This document shows positions 51,394-60,532 of a stretch of 64,000 nt of DNA, in pieces. How positions within the stretch are numbered: position 1 is the stretch's first letter; each line of letters begins with the position of its first letter. Made by a program: the position numbers and the translations under genes. Source of the stretch: Oscillospiraceae bacterium (lineage in GTDB: Bacteria; Bacillota; Clostridia; Oscillospirales; Oscillospiraceae); NCBI GenBank assembly GCA_017461445.1, contig JAFTXW010000003.1:1-64000 (forward strand), given 5' to 3'. The notes below the pieces were generated by a model, which saw nothing but the letters and a program-made list of their open reading frames with translations, ran no database searches and was not told the origin of the DNA.

Positions 51394-52204
51394 ATCCTTG
51401 ACCCTGATGATCCAGACCTGCGGCAAATACAGCGACCTTTGGGAGCCCCACATGGCCTTCCTTTCCCAAAACTGGCCCGGGCATCCCCCGGCGGTGCTGG
51501 TGACGGACGAACCTACCAACGCGGTATTTCCCGGGGTGGAGGTATTCGCCGCCGGGGCGGGGCTCCATATGCCCGGACGGCTGGCGGCGGTGCTGCCCCG
51601 CATCCAAACGAAATACATTCTGCTGACCCTGGACGATTATTTTCCCGTGTACCCCATCAATACGGCAGAAATTGCCCGGCTGGTAAAAATCATGGATGCG
51701 AAGGGTCTGGACTATATCCGCCTGTTTCCCGACCCGCCCTCCTTCCGCCCCTTTCCGGGACAAAAAGAGGTGTACCGGATAAATCTGAACAGCGATTATG
51801 CCGTAAACCTGTACCCCGGCCTTTGGCGCAAATCCTTTCTGGAAGCCACCCTTCCGGGCCCGGCGGATATCTGGGCCTACGAGGTTTCCCTGACCCACAC
51901 CGCCCGGCAGCGGAACGCCAAATGCGCCATGACCTGGGGCCGGGAATTCCCGGTGCTGGACGTGATCCGCAAGGGAAAGCTTCTCCGCCGGGCAAAACGG
52001 TTCCTCTCCCGCCGGGGGATCTGCCTGGAAAGCCGGGAAACGGTACCCCTTTGGGAGGAAATTCGCATTTTCTGCTTCAACTGGGGCAAAAAGCTCCTGC
52101 CCCGGCCCGCCGCCCGGTGGGTAAAAAAGCAGCTGAGAAAATGGGGCTTCTCCTTCTATACCGACCAGTTTGAGGAAAATTATGACACAAATACAGCAAA
52201 TTGA
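51383..52204 (+). CDS. Glycosyltransferase-like protein, GT-A type
   Basis: A 273-residue protein. The ILLTLDDYFPVYPI segment resembles the Asp-rich metal site of GT-A glycosyltransferases, and DIWAYEVSLTHTARQ follows. No clear family was recognised. Its start overlaps the end of the preceding gene and its end overlaps the LicD gene, so the three genes are tightly coupled. Confidence 0.65.
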   Translation: MEAESLTLMIQTCGKYSDLWEPHMAFLSQNWPGHPPAVLVTDEPTNAVFPGVEVFAAGAGLHMPGRLAAVLPRIQTKYILLTLDDYFPVYPINTAEIARLVKIMDAKGLDYIRLFPDPPSFRPFPGQKEVYRINLNSDYAVNLYPGLWRKSFLEATLPGPADIWAYEVSLTHTARQRNAKCAMTWGREFPVLDVIRKGKLLRRAKRFLSRRGICLESRETVPLWEEIRIFCFNWGKKLLPRPAARWVKKQLRKWGFSFYTDQFEENYDTNTAN

Positions 52205-52997
52205 GCGGGAGATGCTGGCGGTGTTCGCAGGCATCTGCCAAAAGCTGGGGCTGCGGTACTATCTGGTCTGCGGCAGCGCACTGGGGGCGGTGAAATACGG
52301 CGGCTTCATCCCCTGGGACGACGACATCGACGTGGCCCTCCCCCGATCAGATTACCGGCGGTTCCTGGCGGAGGCCCCCGCCCTGCTGCCGGGGCACCTG
52401 TTTCTCCAGAATTACCGCACCGACCCGGCCTTTCCCCAAATCTACAGCAAGCTTCGCCATTCCGGCACCGCCTGCATCGAGGAAAACGCCGCCCACCTTC
52501 TCATCCACCACGGCATCGCCATGGATATTTTCCCCCTGGACGGATATCCATTGACCCAATTGGGACAATGGCGGCTGGAATTGGGAAAGACATGGTACCG
52601 CCACCTGCTGAACACCGCCTTTGCCGAGCCCAAGGGCCTGCGCTGCCGTATGGAGCACCGCCTAAAGCGGCTGCTGGGCTGCCACCGCCGGACGGCAGTC
52701 TACGCCGCAAGGCTGGATGCCCTTCTGCAAAAATACCCGGCGGAAAACGCACCGGTCTGGTGCAACCACGGCAACTGGCAGGGACGGCGGGAGTATATGC
52801 CCCGAAGCTGGTTCGGCGACGGCCGCGAAGCCCACTTCGAGGGCCTGCCCGTCACCATCCCCGCGGACTTCCGCCAATACCTGACCCAGAAATACGGCGA
52901 TTACCAAAACGACCCGCCAAAGGAACAACAAAAAAGCCACCACAAATATACCACAATAGACTGCACCAGACCCTATACCGATTACCGGGAGGGGTAA
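52182..52997 (+). CDS. LicD-family phosphotransferase
   Basis: A 271-residue protein with the LicD signature GSALGAVKYGGFIPWDDDIDVALPRSDYRRF near residue 37, in parts GGFIPWDDDID, and a His-rich following segment. LicD proteins transfer phosphocholine or similar phospho-groups to surface glycans. This suggests a modified polysaccharide in this strain. The start at 52182 follows GAGGAAAAT. Confidence 0.9.
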   Translation: MTQIQQIEREMLAVFAGICQKLGLRYYLVCGSALGAVKYGGFIPWDDDIDVALPRSDYRRFLAEAPALLPGHLFLQNYRTDPAFPQIYSKLRHSGTACIEENAAHLLIHHGIAMDIFPLDGYPLTQLGQWRLELGKTWYRHLLNTAFAEPKGLRCRMEHRLKRLLGCHRRTAVYAARLDALLQKYPAENAPVWCNHGNWQGRREYMPRSWFGDGREAHFEGLPVTIPADFRQYLTQKYGDYQNDPPKEQQKSHHKYTTIDCTRPYTDYREG

Positions 52998-53006
52998 ATG
53001 ATCGTT

Positions 53007-53043
53007 TAACGCACTGGTGCGGCCTAGCCGCAGATAAAACACC
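53007..53043. repeat. GCGGCCTAGCCGCAGATAAAACAC repeat
   Basis: Shares GCGGC-N4-GCCGCAGATAAAACAC with the repeat at 46121. It is placed between the LicD gene and the next start codon. Confidence 0.55.
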
Positions 53044-53070
53044 AACCTCTCTCACAAAGGAGCCCCGTCC

Positions 53071-54102
53071 ATGTTCCTCTATCTGGGCCTGATTTTTGGA
53101 CTGACCGCCTTTTCCCTGGTGGTGAAGGCCGCAGTTCCTGAGCAAGAAAAGGGGGAGCAGCTGATTTTGATCCTGGGCATTGCCGCCATTTTTCTGCTGC
53201 TTGTGCTGAAAAAGGACACGGTGGGCCTGGATACTCTGGGCTACCGTCGGCAGTACCGCCTTGCGGGGACAATGCCCTGGCGGGATTTTGACTATGTGTA
53301 TTTTGAAAAGGGCTACCTGTTTCTGATGAAGCTCTTTTCCAAAAGCGGCCTGCCCTTCCGCTGCTTCACGGGAGCCATTTACGGCCTGCTATGCGCGGCA
53401 TATTACCGCTTTCTGCGGAAATACGCCCAGAATGTGACCCTCTCCCTGCTGATTTTGATCTGCTACCAGTTTCTGGTATTTCACATCTCCGGCCTGCGGC
53501 AGAGCCTTGCCATGGGAGTGTGCCTGTTCGCTTTCCTGTCCCTGGACAGGGGACACCCCCTCCGGGCGTTGGCACTGACGCTGCTGGCAGCCACCTTCCA
53601 CCGGGGCGCGGCGGCATTTGCGCTGGTATTCCCGGTGTATGCCCTCCGGGGGCGGCGGTTTCCGGGGCTGCTGTACCCGCTGGGAGCCGCAGCGGCGGTG
53701 GCCCTTCGGCCTGTGCTCTGGCAGCTGGCGGGACTGGTATTTTCCGACATTTCCTACCCCGGCGGGGCGGAAATCGGCGGAAATCTGGTGTTTCTCGCCG
53801 GGATAGCGGTGTTCCTCCTCTACACCCGGGCCGCCAAGGGTTCGGACGGTTTTCTCGCCCACATGGCCTACACCGCCCTCTGCTGCGACCTGGTGCTGTC
53901 CGGCTCCACCCTGCTGCGGTGCAACCTGTTTTTCACCCTGTTTCTGATCCCCGGGATACCCAACGCCATCCGCCGCTGCGAGCACCGCACCCGGCTGGTG
54001 CTGAATGTGGCCCTGGGGGCCTTTCTGATCCTGCTGTTTTACGCCGACACCCTGGCCATCAACCAGCTGGGCCTGCTGCCCTACCGATTCTTTTGGGAGT
54101 AA
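53071..54102 (+). CDS. EpsG-like polysaccharide polymerase
   Basis: A 343-residue membrane protein with about ten predicted helices. The segment HISGLRQSLAMGVCLFAFL and ATFHRGAAAFALVFP (key histidines H152 and H182 region) are typical of the EpsG/Wzy-type family that polymerises surface polysaccharide repeat units. It follows the transferase genes and precedes a Wzz-like gene. It starts after AAAGGAGCC. Confidence 0.85.
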   Translation: MFLYLGLIFGLTAFSLVVKAAVPEQEKGEQLILILGIAAIFLLLVLKKDTVGLDTLGYRRQYRLAGTMPWRDFDYVYFEKGYLFLMKLFSKSGLPFRCFTGAIYGLLCAAYYRFLRKYAQNVTLSLLILICYQFLVFHISGLRQSLAMGVCLFAFLSLDRGHPLRALALTLLAATFHRGAAAFALVFPVYALRGRRFPGLLYPLGAAAAVALRPVLWQLAGLVFSDISYPGGAEIGGNLVFLAGIAVFLLYTRAAKGSDGFLAHMAYTALCCDLVLSGSTLLRCNLFFTLFLIPGIPNAIRRCEHRTRLVLNVALGAFLILLFYADTLAINQLGLLPYRFFWE

Positions 54103-54118
54103 ACGAAAGGAGAATTTT

Positions 54119-54805
54119 ATGGAAAAAGAGTTACCGCTTTTAACGCTTGGCGACCTGTGGCGCATTTTCCGCAAATGCTGGGCCGTGATGCTCCTTCTGG
54201 CAACACTGTCGGCGGCGGGGCTTTACGCCCTGAACTACCTTCTGCCGCCCCGGTACGCCTCCACCGCCACCCTGTACATTCTCCGCCAGAGCAGCAACGA
54301 CCAGCAGATTTCGGAGGATTTCTCCCTGGCCCTGAACGTGGTCAGCGACTGCGACCACCTGCTGAAAAGCCACAGCGTCCTGGACGCGGTGATTGAGAAC
54401 CTGTCCCTGGACATCTCCTACAAAGACCTGCGCGCCTGCATCTCCACCAACAACCCGGACAGTACCCGTATCTTAGAAGTAACCGCCGAGGCGGAGACCC
54501 CCGCCCGGGCCAAGGCCATCGTGGACTCCATCTGCACCATCGGCACGGACAAAATTCGCCAGGCCATGGGCTTCGCCCAGGTGAACCTGTACGAATACGG
54601 CGTCTGGGACAGCGAGCCCTGCAACCGGATGGAACCCCTCCACTGCGCCCTGGCCTTCGCCGGAACCGCCGTGCTGGTCTACGGCCTGTCCCTCCTGTCC
54701 TTCCTCCTGAAACCACCCCCGGCAGAACCCGAAAAGGTCAAAACCATAGTAAAGGTGGCAAGACCCGTAAGCAAAAAAGAACCCTCCGGAACAACAGATA
54801 CATAA
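54119..54805 (+). CDS. Wzz/YveK-like chain-length determinant protein
   Basis: A 228-residue protein with a membrane helix at about 22-42, an extracytoplasmic Wzz domain (about 45-165, with PPRYASTATLYI) and a second helix at about 180-200. Such proteins control polysaccharide chain length with a BY-kinase, which is not in this window. It begins after AAAGGAG and is the last gene of the cluster. Confidence 0.87.
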   Translation: MEKELPLLTLGDLWRIFRKCWAVMLLLATLSAAGLYALNYLLPPRYASTATLYILRQSSNDQQISEDFSLALNVVSDCDHLLKSHSVLDAVIENLSLDISYKDLRACISTNNPDSTRILEVTAEAETPARAKAIVDSICTIGTDKIRQAMGFAQVNLYEYGVWDSEPCNRMEPLHCALAFAGTAVLVYGLSLLSFLLKPPPAEPEKVKTIVKVARPVSKKEPSGTTDT

Positions 54806-54818
54806 GTTGTATTCCGTT

Positions 54819-54846
54819 GTAGGGCGGGGTCATGACCCCGCCCTAC
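54819..54846. repeat. Short GTAGGGCGGGGTCATGACCC palindrome
   Basis: A 28-base minimal member of the GGGAGGGTC family, after the Wzz-like gene. Confidence 0.7.
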
Positions 54847-54866
54847 AGTAGTATAACGCAAAAGGG

Positions 54867-54898
54867 AAAAAACAGCGGATGCCAATTGGCATCCGCTG
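54867..54898 (-). terminator. Terminator of the AEC transporter gene
   Basis: CAGCGGATGCCAA and TTGGCATCCGCTG form a 13-bp perfect palindrome, followed by TTTTTT on the minus strand. Confidence 0.9.
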
Positions 54899-54905
54899 AA
54901 ATCAT

Positions 54906-55814
54906 TCAGAGCATCACCAGCAAAAGCGTCACGATGATAACAATGCTGATAACAATGGCGATAGAATTGATGGCACTGGACAAGCCCACGTCGCTTTTCA
55001 TTTCCGCCGTGAACACAGGCACCGCCGAGCCGATGGGGGAGAAGGCCAGGATCACCAGGGCCTGGCGGATTTCCAGATCAAAGGGCAGCAGGAAATAGTA
55101 GCACATGGCCAAGATCCCGGCGATGGCATAGCGGGCGGTGAGGATCTTCACGATGGAACCCAGCTGGCTCCGATCCCCGGACAGCTTGAAGCCCACGCCG
55201 ATCATCAGCATGGCGAGGAAGGCGTTGGCGTTGCCTACAATCCCCGCGAAGGACACGATAGGCCCCGGCACATCCAGGCTCAGCAGGTTCAGTACCACCA
55301 GCACCACATGGGTCAGGAAGGGGATGGAGGAAAGGGGTGCCCTCAAAATGCGTCCGATATTGACCCTTCCCCCCTCCTTGATGGCCCGGGCCACGCCGTA
55401 GGAGCCGCCGAGACAGATAAAGGAATTGCCCACATCGAACAGGCTGGTGGTCAGCACGCCCACAGGGCCCAGAAATCCCTGGGTAAAGGGCAGGGCAAAG
55501 GTACCGATGTTGTAGCCGGGCACATTCAGCACCGCGAAAGCTGTCTGCTCCCGGTCTGCTTTGCGGTACATCAGCCAGCCCGCGATCATGTACACAATGC
55601 CGCCCCCAAGCCCCAGAGCCGAAATGGTCAGCATGGTGGCATCGATGGGCTTACCTGCGGAGCTGGCAATAATGGCACAGGGCAAGGTAATTTTAATGAC
55701 GATCTTCGACAGCACACCGAAGGTCTCCGGCCCAAAAAAGCCCCGCTGGCGCAGAACGTAACCCAATATGATGATGGCTATGTAACAGCCCGCTTTGATC
55801 AGAATTTCCTGCAT
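54906..55814 (-). CDS. AEC-family transporter
   Basis: A 302-residue membrane protein with ten predicted helices, with the auxin-efflux-carrier family segments LSKIVIKITLPCAIIAS and FALPFTQGFLGPVGV. Members move organic acids or amino-acid derivatives. The next gene upstream on the same strand is an M20 amidohydrolase, so a link to N-acylated amino acids or dipeptides is plausible but not shown. Confidence 0.9.
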   Translation of the reverse strand: MQEILIKAGCYIAIIILGYVLRQRGFFGPETFGVLSKIVIKITLPCAIIASSAGKPIDATMLTISALGLGGGIVYMIAGWLMYRKADREQTAFAVLNVPGYNIGTFALPFTQGFLGPVGVLTTSLFDVGNSFICLGGSYGVARAIKEGGRVNIGRILRAPLSSIPFLTHVVLVVLNLLSLDVPGPIVSFAGIVGNANAFLAMLMIGVGFKLSGDRSQLGSIVKILTARYAIAGILAMCYYFLLPFDLEIRQALVILAFSPIGSAVPVFTAEMKSDVGLSSAINSIAIVISIVIIVTLLLVML

Positions 55815-55841
55815 AGGGAAACCTCCAAAACTATAATCAGG

Positions 55842-55898
55842 TGTTAGGAGCCAGGAATTATCTTCCAGCCGGAAAATTCCTAACTCCTAATTCCTCAT
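55842..55898. repeat. TTAGGAGCCAGGAATT-armed bracket element
   Basis: GTTAGGAGCCAGGAATT and the inverted AATTCCTAACTCCTAATTCC arm fill the space between the AEC ribosome-binding site and the end of the M20 gene. Confidence 0.7.
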
Positions 55899-55914
55899 TT
55901 TTGCGAACAGCTCC

Positions 55915-57087
55915 TTACGCCTCCGCCAGCCATTTCACCGCGCAGTGGGCGTAGGCGGCGGCACCCATGGGGCAGACCTCTTCGTTGAAGCGAACCTTGG
56001 GGTTGTGGGCGGGGGCCGCGCCCCGGTCGTCGGGGTAGCCTGCGGAGAGGTACATGAAGGTTGCCGGGACCCGCTCGGCGATGGAGGCAAAATCCTCCGA
56101 CGCGCTGGCGGAGATACCGGGAACAGGCCGCACATTGGGCATTCCCATATCCTGCAGGTAGGCCGCCACTTTGTTTGTCAGAGCCGGGTCGCAGATCAGG
56201 GGCGGCACCTGGGACAACGGCTCCACCTTGGCGGTGCCGCCGTAGACCTCGGCGGTCTTTTGCGCCACCTCTTCGATGCGCCGCACCAGCAGCTCCCGGC
56301 TGGCCTTGTCGTTGGTGCGCAGGGTGCCCTGGAGCACCGCCTCGTTGGGAATGATATTGGGGGCGGAGCCTGCCTGGAAGCTGCCCACCGTCAGGACGCA
56401 GGCCTTGTTTGGGTCCGCCTCCCGGGCAATAAGGGCTTCCAGTGCCAGATACACATGGACGGCAATGTTGATGGGGTCAATGGAGGTGTGGGGATAGGCC
56501 CCGTGGCCGCCCCGGCCGGTGACGGTGATCTTGAAACCGTCCACGGAGAACATCATCGTCCCGGTGCTGTTGTACATAAAGAGACCGATGGGCATTTTTC
56601 CTGCGGTAACATGGAAGGCGATGGCCGCGTCGGGAGCGGGGTTTTCCAGAATGCCGTTTTCGATCATGTCCTTCGCCCCCTCGAAGGTCTCCTCGGCGGT
56701 CTGGAACATGAATTTCACGGTGCCCGCCAGCTCCCCTTCCGTCTCCTTCAGCATTTTCGCGGCGGTCAGCAGCATGGCGGCGTGGAAATCGTGACCGCAG
56801 GTGTGGGCCCTGGTTCCGGCGGGGCAGGCGAAGGGCTCGCCGCTTTCCTCCGCCATGGGCAGGGCATCCATATCCGCCCGGAGCAGGATACACTTCCCGC
56901 CCCGGCCCAGAGTAGCCGTAACGCCGTGACCGCATTCCTTTGGCTCCAGACCGTATTCGGTCAGCTTTTCCATCACATAAGCCTTGGCCTTGGGCATATC
57001 CAGCCCCACCTCGGCGGTGGTGTGGAGGTAACGGCGGTGGGCAATGGTCTCCTCCCGCAATTCGAGGGCACGTTCGTAGTAATTCAT
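55915..57087 (-). CDS. M20-family amidohydrolase
   Basis: A 390-residue zinc-dependent hydrolase of the HipO/IAA-amino-acid-hydrolase type. The metal motif residues are in DMDALPM near residue 78 and HTCGHDFHAAM near 103, with AEETFEGAKDMIENG near 137. It removes acyl groups from N-acyl amino acids or cleaves similar amides. The start at 57087 is chosen because the longer frame to 57159 is not supported, although the ribosome-binding site AAGGGTG is weak. The gap to the methyltransferase gene (57088-57253) holds two short hairpins, ATCCCTTCGGGAT and ATCCCGCAAGGGAT. Confidence 0.9.
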   Translation of the reverse strand: MNYYERALELREETIAHRRYLHTTAEVGLDMPKAKAYVMEKLTEYGLEPKECGHGVTATLGRGGKCILLRADMDALPMAEESGEPFACPAGTRAHTCGHDFHAAMLLTAAKMLKETEGELAGTVKFMFQTAEETFEGAKDMIENGILENPAPDAAIAFHVTAGKMPIGLFMYNSTGTMMFSVDGFKITVTGRGGHGAYPHTSIDPINIAVHVYLALEALIAREADPNKACVLTVGSFQAGSAPNIIPNEAVLQGTLRTNDKASRELLVRRIEEVAQKTAEVYGGTAKVEPLSQVPPLICDPALTNKVAAYLQDMGMPNVRPVPGISASASEDFASIAERVPATFMYLSAGYPDDRGAAPAHNPKVRFNEEVCPMGAAAYAHCAVKWLAEA

Positions 57088-57253
57088 ATTGACACCCTTT
57101 CTGTCATTGGTTTTGTCGATATATCCGCCCACGGCGAACACGTTATTTTGGCTCCGCAAAATCGAAATATCCCTTCGGGATTCGATATGACAAAAATCCC
57201 CTCTCGCGCCTCAGCGCATATCAAAAATCCCGCAAGGGATTTCTATCAAGGAA

Positions 57254-58603
57254 TCAATCGTGTGTCAGACACACGATCGACTCCACATGGGCACACCTTG
57301 GGAACAGATCCGCCGCCATGGCATTCTTCACAGCATATCCCCGCTCTTTTAATAGTGCCACATCCCGGGCCAACGTAGCCGGGTCGCAGGAAACATAGAC
57401 GATGCGCCTGGGGGCCATCCGGTGGAGGGCTTCGATGGTGTCGGCGTTGAGGCCCTTCCGGGGCGGGTCTACCACCACCACGTCGGGGCGGACGCCGTTC
57501 TTTTCCAGTTCCAACGCCGCCTGGCCCGCGTCGCCGCAGAAAAATTCCGCGTTTTCGATGCCGTTGCGCTTGGCGTTGTCCCTGGCATCCTCCACCGCCT
57601 GGGGGATCACCTCCACGCCGATGACCTTTCCGGCGGCAGAGGCCATTGCCAGGGTAATGGTGCCCACGCCGCAGTAGAGATCCAGAACGGTGTCTTCCTT
57701 CGTAATTTCCGCCTGGGAAATGGCAGCCTCATACAGCCGCTGGGCCTGGTGGTGGTTCACCTGGTAGAAGGACCGGGGCGACAGCCGGAAAACAAGACCG
57801 CAAAGGGTATCCTCGATGAAGCCGGGGCCGTGGAGGGTGATAAATTCGTCGCCCAGCACGGCGTTGCCCTTTTTGGTGTTGACGGACAGGACGAGGGTGG
57901 TAAAGCCGGGGATCTTCTGGAGCCGCTTGAGAAGCTCCTCAGGCCGGGGAATTTTCCGCCCGTTGATCACCAGGCACACCAGCACCTGACCGGAGACCAC
58001 ACCCCGGCGGACATAAATATGCCGCAGCAGGCCCTTGTGGGCCACTTCGTCATAGACCGTCACCCGGTACTGGTTGACATAATCCATCACCGCATCCTTA
58101 ACGGCATCGGTCTCACTGGGCAAAATCAGGCACCGGGGATTTTCCACCACATCGTGGGTTCCCGCCCGGAAGAACCCCGCGTAGGCCCTACCCTTCTTCT
58201 GGGACACGGGATACTGGGCCTTGTTGCGGTAGCCGTGGCAGGTAGGGGCGGCAAGGATAGGAACGCTTTCCAGATTCTCACCCCCCAGACGGTTCAGGCA
58301 GTTTTTCACCCGCTCCGCTTTCAGCCGGGATTCCTCGTCGTAGTCCATGTGCCAGAAATCGCAGCCGCCGCAGAGCTTCGCCACAGGACACTCCCGGTTG
58401 ACCCGGTGAGGGGACTTTTCCAGAAGCTCCACCATCTTCCCCGCCGCCCAGGTCTTCTGGGCCTTCTCAATGCGCACCCGGACCTTCTCCCCCGCAATGG
58501 CATTGGGAATAAACACAGCGCAGCCCTCGATATGGGCCACCCCCTGCCCCTCGGCAGTGTAGTCCGTAATGACGGCTTCGTAAATTTGATTTTTTGTGAG
58601 CAT
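57254..58603 (-). CDS. 23S rRNA (uracil-C5)-methyltransferase, RlmD type
   Basis: A TrmA/RlmD-family enzyme of 449 residues. A TRAM domain begins the protein. The iron-sulfur cysteines lie in CPVAKLCGGCDF, the SAM motif is VLDLYCGVGTITLA, and the catalytic Cys is in VYVSCDPATLARD. The target is probably m5U in 23S rRNA (positions 747 or 1939 by homology). The start at 58603 follows GGGGAGGTC. Confidence 0.93.
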   Translation of the reverse strand: MLTKNQIYEAVITDYTAEGQGVAHIEGCAVFIPNAIAGEKVRVRIEKAQKTWAAGKMVELLEKSPHRVNRECPVAKLCGGCDFWHMDYDEESRLKAERVKNCLNRLGGENLESVPILAAPTCHGYRNKAQYPVSQKKGRAYAGFFRAGTHDVVENPRCLILPSETDAVKDAVMDYVNQYRVTVYDEVAHKGLLRHIYVRRGVVSGQVLVCLVINGRKIPRPEELLKRLQKIPGFTTLVLSVNTKKGNAVLGDEFITLHGPGFIEDTLCGLVFRLSPRSFYQVNHHQAQRLYEAAISQAEITKEDTVLDLYCGVGTITLAMASAAGKVIGVEVIPQAVEDARDNAKRNGIENAEFFCGDAGQAALELEKNGVRPDVVVVDPPRKGLNADTIEALHRMAPRRIVYVSCDPATLARDVALLKERGYAVKNAMAADLFPRCAHVESIVCLTHD

Positions 58604-58630
58604 AGTTGACCTCCCCACAGTGGGATGCGC

Positions 58631-59098
58631 TTATAAAATAACTTCCATCCCGATCTTCTGGGGCTTCAGGCCCCGCTTTTCGTAGAAATGCATGGCGTTG
58701 TCGTTGCCGCACCAGACATTCAGGGTGACGGCATGGCAGCCCAACTCCCGGGCATAATCACAGACCCGCTCGTACAGGGCGGTGGCAATGCCGGTGCCCC
58801 GCTTTGTTTCGTCCACGCACAGGTCGTCGATGTAAAGCACCCTCCGGTCGCAGAGGACGGGGTCATTTTCCGTGATCTGCAAAATGCAGAAGGCATAGCC
58901 CGCCAGCTTGCCGTCAATTTCCGCTGCCAGAATGGGCCGCTTGGGGTCGGCAAGAAGGGCTGTCAGGGCGGCCTCGTCATATTTCTGCGCCCCCGCCCGG
59001 AACAGGTCAGGCCGGATCTGATGGTGCACCTCACCTACCTGCTGTAGTAAATCAATCATCCCAGGAATATCCCGGGTTTCAGCAAAACGGATCAGCAT
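58631..59098 (-). CDS. GNAT-family N-acetyltransferase
   Basis: A 155-residue GNAT protein with the acetyl-CoA binding loop DETKRGTGIATALYERV (about residues 97-113) and YIDDLCV before it. The acceptor is unknown. It precedes the methyltransferase gene on the same strand, with a gap of 27 bases. Confidence 0.9.
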   Translation of the reverse strand: MLIRFAETRDIPGMIDLLQQVGEVHHQIRPDLFRAGAQKYDEAALTALLADPKRPILAAEIDGKLAGYAFCILQITENDPVLCDRRVLYIDDLCVDETKRGTGIATALYERVCDYARELGCHAVTLNVWCGNDNAMHFYEKRGLKPQKIGMEVIL

Positions 59099-59142
59099 AA
59101 TGATTCTCCTCGATAAATTGTTGTTTAGCGGAGCATGCCCGC

Positions 59143-59281
59143 GTAGGGGCGACCCTTGCGGTCGCCCGGTGATTTTGCCCGAAAGGCAAAATCACACCGC
59201 CGCAGGCGGCACAAATTTTGATTGCCCTTACGGGCAATGGCACCCTACGGGTGCCCGGGTGCCCGCAAGGGTCGCCCCTGC
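59143..59281. repeat. GGGGCGACC-capped modular palindrome
   Basis: The caps GTAGGGGCGACCCTTGCGG and GCCCGCAAGGGTCGCCCC are inverted. Inside is GATTTTGCCCGAAAGGCAAAATC, the same module found in the GGGAGGGTC-capped elements, plus GCCGCCGCAGGCGG, GCCCTTACGGGC and CACCCTACGGGTG. Confidence 0.8.
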
Positions 59282-59363
59282 GATACATTTCCTGTTCAAA
59301 CAGCACGACAAACGATAATTTATCACTATATTACCACAAAATTGCCGATTGGTAAAGCTATGC

Positions 59364-59392
59364 TTGTGAATTGGTGAAAAAACTGGTATGAT
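59364..59392 (+). promoter_or_regulatory. Promoter of the radical SAM gene
   Basis: TTGTGA (59364-59369) and TATGAT (59387-59392), 17 bases apart, 20 bases before the start codon. Confidence 0.6.
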
Positions 59393-59412
59393 AGGGGCAA
59401 GGATGTGATTTT

Positions 59413-60270
59413 ATGGATTATGTTAACTGCCAGCTGTGCCCCCGCCGCTGCGGCGTTGACCGGACGGCCGGGGAGCGGGGGTTCTGCGCCTGCCCGGATA
59501 CAGCTTTGGTTGCCAAGGCCATGCTCCACAAGTGGGAGGAGCCGGCTCTCGCGGGCAGCGGCGGCAGTGGTGCGGTGTTCTTCGGCGGCTGCACCCTGCG
59601 GTGCCGCTACTGCCAGAACGCCGCCATCAGCGGCGGCCCCGTGGGAAAGCCCATGGACTCCCAAGAGCTGCGGCAGCTGTTTGAAAGCCTGATCGCCCAG
59701 GGGGCGGAAAACATTGACCTTGTGACCCCCACCCATTTTCTGCCCACCATTCTTCCCGCCCTTTCTCCCAAGCTGCCCGTGCCCGTAGTATACAACTGCG
59801 GCGGCTACGAGCGGGCGGAAACCCTCCGGGAACTCTCGGGAAAAATCGACATTTACCTCCCCGACCTGAAATACGCCGACCCCCGGCTGGGGCAGACCCT
59901 CTCCGGCGCGAAGGACTATTTCCCCGTGGCCTGCGGGGCCATCCGCGAAATGGTGCGCCAGACCGGCCCCGTCCAATGGGAAGGGGACAAGGTGGTGCGG
60001 GGCACCATCATCCGCCACCTGATCCTCCCCGGCTTTGTGGACAATTCCCTGCGGGTTCTGGACTGGATCGGGGAACATTTCGCCCCCGGCGAAGTCCTGG
60101 TAAGCCTGATGCGCCAGTACACCCCCATGGGAAACCTCCCCGCCCCCTTAAACCGCCGGGTCACCGACGAAGAATACGACGCCGTCCTCAGCTGGATGTA
60201 CCTCAACGACCTGGAAGGCTTCACCCAGGAAGCCGAAGCCGCCGATAAAGGCTTCATCCCGGATTTTTAG
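59413..60270 (+). CDS. Radical SAM protein, PflA-like (COG1313 type)
   Basis: A 285-residue protein. The radical SAM cluster cysteines are C60, C64 and C67 in CTLRCRYC. The N terminus has additional cysteines CQLCPRRC and GFCAC, which may bind a second cluster. The segment VVYNCGGY with DIYLPDLKY is typical of this subgroup of pyruvate formate-lyase-activase-like enzymes, for which substrates are mostly unknown. The start at 59413 follows AAGGATG. Confidence 0.9.
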   Translation: MDYVNCQLCPRRCGVDRTAGERGFCACPDTALVAKAMLHKWEEPALAGSGGSGAVFFGGCTLRCRYCQNAAISGGPVGKPMDSQELRQLFESLIAQGAENIDLVTPTHFLPTILPALSPKLPVPVVYNCGGYERAETLRELSGKIDIYLPDLKYADPRLGQTLSGAKDYFPVACGAIREMVRQTGPVQWEGDKVVRGTIIRHLILPGFVDNSLRVLDWIGEHFAPGEVLVSLMRQYTPMGNLPAPLNRRVTDEEYDAVLSWMYLNDLEGFTQEAEAADKGFIPDF

Positions 60271-60312
60271 TGCTGTAGATTATCGTTTGTCGAACTGTTT
60301 CCAGATATCACT

Positions 60313-60440
60313 GTAGGGGAGGGTCTTGACCCTCCCGGGCATCCGAAGGATGCCGTTGACCGAAGGTCAATAGGAAATGGAACGTCCTTGCGGACGTTGC
60401 GATGCTTCGCATCGCCGGGAGGGTCAAGACCCTCCCCTAC
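60313..60440. repeat. Modular GGGAGGGTC-capped palindromic element
   Basis: The caps are as at 10112. The inner modules are CATCCGAAGGATG, TTGACCGAAGGTCAA, AACGTCCTTGCGGACGTT and GCGATGCTTCGCATCGC, a different selection from the GATTTTGCC type. The last is shared with 19552. Confidence 0.85.
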
Positions 60441-60469
60441 GCATACAAACACCAATTTCCCACATTATC

Positions 60470-60498
60470 TTGCATTTTTCCAGGAAGTATTATACAAT
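60470..60498 (+). promoter_or_regulatory. Promoter of the tldD-pmbA operon
   Basis: TTGCAT (60470-60475) and TACAAT (60493-60498), 17 bases apart, 34 bases before the tldD start. Confidence 0.65.
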
Positions 60499-60532
60499 AA
60501 CGCCATCAAATTAAAACAAAGGAGCCCTGCTT

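Noticed and set aside
55945..57378. A 477-codon plus-strand frame opposite the M20 gene
   Set aside because: Antisense shadow; no start signal and no family resemblance.
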